64,000 nt of DNA from assembly GCF_030325625.1 (NCBI RefSeq), contig NZ_JACAIS010000003.1:186001-250000 (forward strand). The letters are read 5' to 3'. This DNA is from Sphingobacterium sp. N143 (lineage in GTDB: Bacteria; Bacteroidota; Bacteroidia; Sphingobacteriales; Sphingobacteriaceae). Of the stretch, positions 60,826 to 64,000 are shown one piece after another (position 1 is the first letter of the stretch; each line of letters starts with the position of its first letter). Under the pieces are notes generated by a model. That model did not search any database and was not told where the DNA came from. It worked only from the letters and a program-made list of their open reading frames with translations. Position numbers and translations under genes: made by a program.

Positions 60826-62034
60826 TTAAGATTCTTCCACAAATTTAGGCGCGCCGGCCTTTATTCCAGCAACCAGCAAAAGAATAATACTACCCCCAAG
60901 AAAATAAAACGAAAGGTGCCATGTCCCATCAATCTCATGCAATCTTCCAAAAATCGGAGGACCAAATGCTGCAATCAGATAACCTATGGACTGTGCCATT
61001 CCTGAAATTTTAATTGCATTTGCCGTTGACTTGGCCCGCAAGGTAAAAAAGAGAATGGAAAGGCTAAATGACAAGCCATTGGATAGCCCCAATAAAATAG
61101 CGGCAACATAGATCCCTTCAAGCCCATACCAAAGGAATAGCATAATACTTCCGAGCATACCGATTGCTACTGCAATAGCCATCGGCCGTTGATCTTTCAT
61201 CCGGTGTGCAATAATCGGTCCGACAAACATGATGGGTATCATCGCAATTTGAATAATAAACAAGATCCAACCTGTATCCTGTACTGCCATCCCATAATCC
61301 ACCAATACCTTGGGTAACCAGGAGATCAAACTATAATAGACTAAGGATTGAATTCCCATAAATATACTGATATACCAAGCTAATGTTGACCGAAAGAGAT
61401 GCCCAACACCTGTTTGCATTCGTTTTTGCTCTCCCACGATAAGATCGCACGATACACCAGCCTGGTCCCAAATAACAGCGAGTATGGACAACAATGCCAA
61501 TACCACCCAAACACCCAGTGAGCCCTGCCATCCAAAGCCAGTCCATTCCCCTACGCGTAAACTAAAGCCGGAGGCAAAGGCTGCGGTCAAATTCATGGCT
61601 ACCGCAAAGACTCCAGTCATAAGCCCAATGCGATCGGGAAAACTTGTCTTAATATATCCTGGAGCCACGACGTTGCCAACACAGATGCCTAAACCAATAA
61701 AAACTGATCCAAGAAATAGTGATGAAATCGTACCCCATACACGCATGATGATCCCTAGACTTAATAGCAACAGTCCAAACAACAGAAAACGGTGCATACC
61801 CTGCTCATGGGAATAACGACTGACAGCCACAGAGCAGCTCGCGAACATAAAAAGTGGAATAGCTGTCAATAGACTACTTTGGAAACTATTCAAAGTGAGA
61901 TCTGCACTAATCTGACCTAATACTGGACCTACGGCCGTAATCGGCGATCTCAGATTGGTAGAAACCAAAACCACAACCAGCACAGATAGCCACGACCAAG
62001 AAACTGAATTCGATTTTTGCATATTATTTTTCAT
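60826..62034 (-). CDS. MFS transporter of the CynX/NimT type
   Basis: A 402-residue inner-membrane transporter with twelve helices. VSTNLRSPITAVGPVLGQI in helix 1 and the conserved GVGNVVAPGYIK-like region (here GICVGNVVAPGYIKTSFPDRIG) are typical of the CynX/NimT (cyanate/nitroimidazole) family. Substrate unknown. I start at ATG 62034; the longer reading from 62070 adds a 12-residue polar piece. It is divergent from the AraC gene at 62197, so regulation by it is likely. Confidence 0.85.
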   Translation of the reverse strand: MKNNMQKSNSVSWSWLSVLVVVLVSTNLRSPITAVGPVLGQISADLTLNSFQSSLLTAIPLFMFASCSVAVSRYSHEQGMHRFLLFGLLLLSLGIIMRVWGTISSLFLGSVFIGLGICVGNVVAPGYIKTSFPDRIGLMTGVFAVAMNLTAAFASGFSLRVGEWTGFGWQGSLGVWVVLALLSILAVIWDQAGVSCDLIVGEQKRMQTGVGHLFRSTLAWYISIFMGIQSLVYYSLISWLPKVLVDYGMAVQDTGWILFIIQIAMIPIMFVGPIIAHRMKDQRPMAIAVAIGMLGSIMLFLWYGLEGIYVAAILLGLSNGLSFSLSILFFTLRAKSTANAIKISGMAQSIGYLIAAFGPPIFGRLHEIDGTWHLSFYFLGGSIILLLVAGIKAGAPKFVEES

Positions 62035-62165
62035 TGGATAATGATAGACGTCCGCGGTGCACAAACACATTGTGTTGTCCTTATTTTATCAGAACATGTA
62101 CACGCGTATTGTACACCAGTGTTATGAATTATTAATTGTTGCAAAGGTATCATTGGTAATTTAAT

Positions 62166-62173
62166 TAAATTTG
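62166..62173 (+). promoter_or_regulatory. -7 promoter element of the AraC gene
   Basis: TAAATTTG, exact match, about 24 bases before the ATG at 62197. Confidence 0.6.
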
Positions 62174-62196
62174 CCATTCATTTAATCTATAACGAC

Positions 62197-62976
62197 ATGA
62201 GTTATTCTGATCACATTTCAACCATCGAGCATATAAAAAAATCTACTTTTGTATGGTTTGAAGAGAACTGGGTACATGACGACGAGCTTCATAAACATCA
62301 AAAAGCGCAATTGATTTATGTCAAGCAAGGTTTCCAATACCTTACAGTGGCAGGTAAGATGTATTTACTTCCACAGAATCATGTCGCATGGATTCCTTCC
62401 AATGCTATACATAAGACCAATTCACATTCTAAAAGTATCAAGTTAATGGTCTTATTTTTTGATGTCAGCTTAGCAGATCCATTTTTTAAAGATGTACAAA
62501 TATTTGCAGCTCCAAAGGTTTTAAAGGAGATGATCTGCTACACTGAAAAATGGTCCAAACTGACCGAAGAGAATGAGCGTGAAAAAATTTTCCTCCAGGC
62601 ACTGCTATCTGAGCTCCCTTCTTTTGGAACACAATTATTAAATTTAGAAATTACGCTTCCCACCGAAAATAGGTTGCACAACATTTTACAGCATATCCAT
62701 AAGCATTACACCAAGTCGATAAAAATGGAAGAAATTGCCATCCTATCCAACTTATCTCTTCGAACAATCGAACGATTATTTAAGAAAGAGACAGGAATGA
62801 CCCTGGCGAAATATCAGCAACTGCTCCGTATTATTAAAAGTCTTGAGCTCTTGAGCACTGGCGAATTGACCATTTCCCAAATTGCCTATAAGGTGGGCTA
62901 TCAGAGTGTACAGGCTTTTACGAATAGCTTTTATGTCATTATGAAATATCGTCCTTCAGCATTTATAAACGAGTAA
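62197..62976 (+). CDS. AraC-family transcriptional regulator
   Basis: A 259-residue regulator: N-terminal cupin (about 20-100, HKHQKAQLIYVKQGFQYL) and C-terminal helix-turn-helix pair (about 165-255, SNLSLRTIERLFKKETGMTLAKYQQLLR). The cupin start with AQLIYVKQG resembles regulators of the NimR type. It is divergent from the MFS gene, which it probably controls; NimR controls the NimT exporter in E. coli, a parallel that fits the CynX/NimT type here. Confidence 0.88.
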   Translation: MSYSDHISTIEHIKKSTFVWFEENWVHDDELHKHQKAQLIYVKQGFQYLTVAGKMYLLPQNHVAWIPSNAIHKTNSHSKSIKLMVLFFDVSLADPFFKDVQIFAAPKVLKEMICYTEKWSKLTEENEREKIFLQALLSELPSFGTQLLNLEITLPTENRLHNILQHIHKHYTKSIKMEEIAILSNLSLRTIERLFKKETGMTLAKYQQLLRIIKSLELLSTGELTISQIAYKVGYQSVQAFTNSFYVIMKYRPSAFINE

Positions 62977-63050
62977 TACAGGCTAAGGTAAACACATGTA
63001 GCTCCACAGCTACAAAAATATTTGATCCTCTCAAAAAAAAGATCAATTAG

Positions 63051-63081
63051 TTGCGAAAGTGTAAAACATACACTATCTTTG
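63051..63081 (+). promoter_or_regulatory. Promoter of the candidate small RNA
   Basis: TTG (63051-63053), a 20-base spacer and TATCTTTG (63074-63081) fit the Bacteroidota consensus in both elements and spacing. Confidence 0.7.
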
Positions 63082-63085
63082 TGTC

Positions 63086-63151
63086 ATCATAATTTAGGTT
63101 TATAATTGGTTATTTAAGGTTTTCATTCTCCCCGTTTGAAAACCTTTTTTT
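63086..63151 (+). ncRNA. Candidate small RNA of about 65 bases
   Basis: Between a good promoter (63051-63081) and a strong terminator, AAGGTTTTCA/TGAAAACCTT with loop TTCTCCCCGTT and a seven-T run (63116-63151), lies a short transcribed stretch without an open frame. The loop is rich in C. It may be a free small RNA or a leader terminated before the NYN gene. Its 5' end is an estimate from the promoter. Confidence 0.55.
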
Positions 63152-63378
63152 ATTATATTATAACGTACATATACCAAAATCAGCTGATCCATTATGGTCA
63201 ACCAGTGGAAAAATGGCCAGCACAGCAAATAACAGAAAACAACATTACTACAGGGATGATTGAAATTAATTCTCAAAAAATTCAATAATTCTTCAACAAT
63301 ACCGTATTTTTAACCATACATCCAACCAAGGGTATTGGATAAATCATAAAAACACATTGAAAACTAAGTAAAGTACAT

Positions 63379-64000
63379 ATGGCAGAACATGGGGATTTAC
63401 AAATCGCAATACTGATAGATGCGGATAATGTCTCATATCGCAAGATCGAGGAGATTTTAAATGAAGTCAAACGATATGGAATTCCCACAATCAAGCGGAT
63501 CTACGGTGACTGGACCAACCCATACGTGGAGAAATGGAAAGATAAACTACTTACTCATGCCATCACGCCCATACAGCAATACAGCTATACACAGGGTAAA
63601 AATTCGACAGACTCTGCACTGATCATCGATGCGATGGATATCTTACATTCGGATCGTGTTGGGGGGTTTTGTATTGTCTCCAGTGACAGTGATTTTACGC
63701 GCTTGGCCACTCGCCTAAGGGAATCCGGAAAACTCGTTATTGGTATCGGGGAAAAAAAGACCCCTAAACCGTTCATCGCCTCATGTGACAAATTTATTTA
63801 TGTCGAAATTTTCGAGAAAACTACAAAAAAAGAAAATACTGTAAAGAAAAAACAGCAGAATCCTCCCAAACCCGTTGCTGTTGACAACAGCCCAAGCATT
63901 GCGGTCCTTGATGAGGAGACATTAGAATTGCTCAAAGATACTGTAGACGATACCGCAGATGAAAATGGCTGGGCTTTTTTGGGCGAGATAGGTAGTCTCT
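63379..64000 (+). CDS. NYN-domain protein (LabA/limkain type), 3' end cut by window
   Basis: The reading frame from ATG 63379 (MAEHGDLQIAILIDADNVS) is open for 207 codons to the window edge. Residues about 8-145 form a NYN nuclease-like domain with conserved acidic residues: LIDADNV near 12-18, GKNSTDSALIIDAMDIL near 74-90 and VSSDSDFTRLATRLRESG near 98-115. A charged linker follows, and the last visible part (about 180 on) looks like the start of an OST-HTH/LOTUS domain. Members are thought to act on RNA; substrate unknown. Confidence 0.88.
   Translation, partial: MAEHGDLQIAILIDADNVSYRKIEEILNEVKRYGIPTIKRIYGDWTNPYVEKWKDKLLTHAITPIQQYSYTQGKNSTDSALIIDAMDILHSDRVGGFCIVSSDSDFTRLATRLRESGKLVIGIGEKKTPKPFIASCDKFIYVEIFEKTTKKENTVKKKQQNPPKPVAVDNSPSIAVLDEETLELLKDTVDDTADENGWAFLGEIGSL

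Larger units (their letters stand above)
62977..63378. other. 402-base region with small RNA candidate
   Basis: The first third is A+T rich. A promoter at 63051-63081 and a terminator at 63116-63151 enclose a short transcript (see the ncRNA entry). The last 225 bases before the NYN gene hold no other feature I can support, except a weak -7-like TATTTTTA near 63304. Confidence 0.55.

Overview
The window looks like a chromosomal segment of a Bacteroidota bacterium, most likely Sphingobacterium or a close relative in the Sphingobacteriaceae. The evidence is a short primary sigma factor of 286 residues, many upstream elements of the Bacteroidota type (-7 TAnnTTTG, sometimes with a TTG near -33), few Shine-Dalgarno sequences, a TonB receptor with a carboxypeptidase-like N-terminal domain plus a partner lipoprotein, a TPP riboswitch in front of a PnuT transporter, and an inositol-lipid gene set. 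I see no insertion sequence, prophage, CRISPR array or rRNA. One tRNA (Arg, anticodon CCG) is present. Both ends cut genes: pheT on the left and a NYN-domain gene on the right.

Layout. 1-6.5 kb: pheT (minus) and purL (plus), separated by a 742-base gap that holds an unusual array with an 11-base period. 6.7-14.1 kb: DoxX and AEC-family membrane proteins, an AraC regulator, a large MscS-type channel, and a small lipid-flavoured cluster (Lgt-like protein, 81-residue membrane protein, radical SAM protein of the MJ0619/tetraether-synthase type). 14.1-24 kb: mostly minus-strand housekeeping genes, namely lysA, aspartate kinase, serA, serC, icd, a cation/proton antiporter and a LolC/E-type permease. 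24.2-33.8 kb: fmt, a small XRE regulator, the primary sigma factor, an M16 protease, a XerD-type recombinase, a TonB receptor with lipoprotein behind a tandem Zur-like operator, and tRNA-Arg. 33.9-37.4 kb: mqo, then a TPP riboswitch controlling pnuT and an acyl-CoA-dehydrogenase-like flavoprotein. 37.6-52.7 kb: single genes (fabG, LuxE-like synthetase, YpfJ-type metalloprotease, polysaccharide deacetylase, FMN reductases, rluD, ppk1, VanX-type dipeptidase, AraC regulator and others). 52.7-58.5 kb: a tight minus-strand operon of nucleotidyltransferase, ATP-grasp, CDP-alcohol phosphotransferase, flippase-like membrane protein and HAD hydrolase, preceded by inositol-3-phosphate synthase. 58.9-64 kb: CocE/NonD hydrolase, MFS transporter, AraC regulator, a candidate small RNA and the NYN protein.

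The most interesting system is the 52.7-58.5 kb block. It can be read as a pathway from glucose-6-phosphate to inositol phosphate, then probably CDP-inositol, then an inositol phospholipid or phosphoinositol-ceramide. The ATP-grasp and flippase-like steps have no assigned role. Other leads are the Lgt-like protein that has lost the canonical Lgt residues beside a tetraether-synthase-like radical SAM enzyme, the flavoenzyme under thiamine control, the 11-base periodic array, the small RNA candidate at 63.1 kb, and two genes whose start codons directly follow perfect hairpins.
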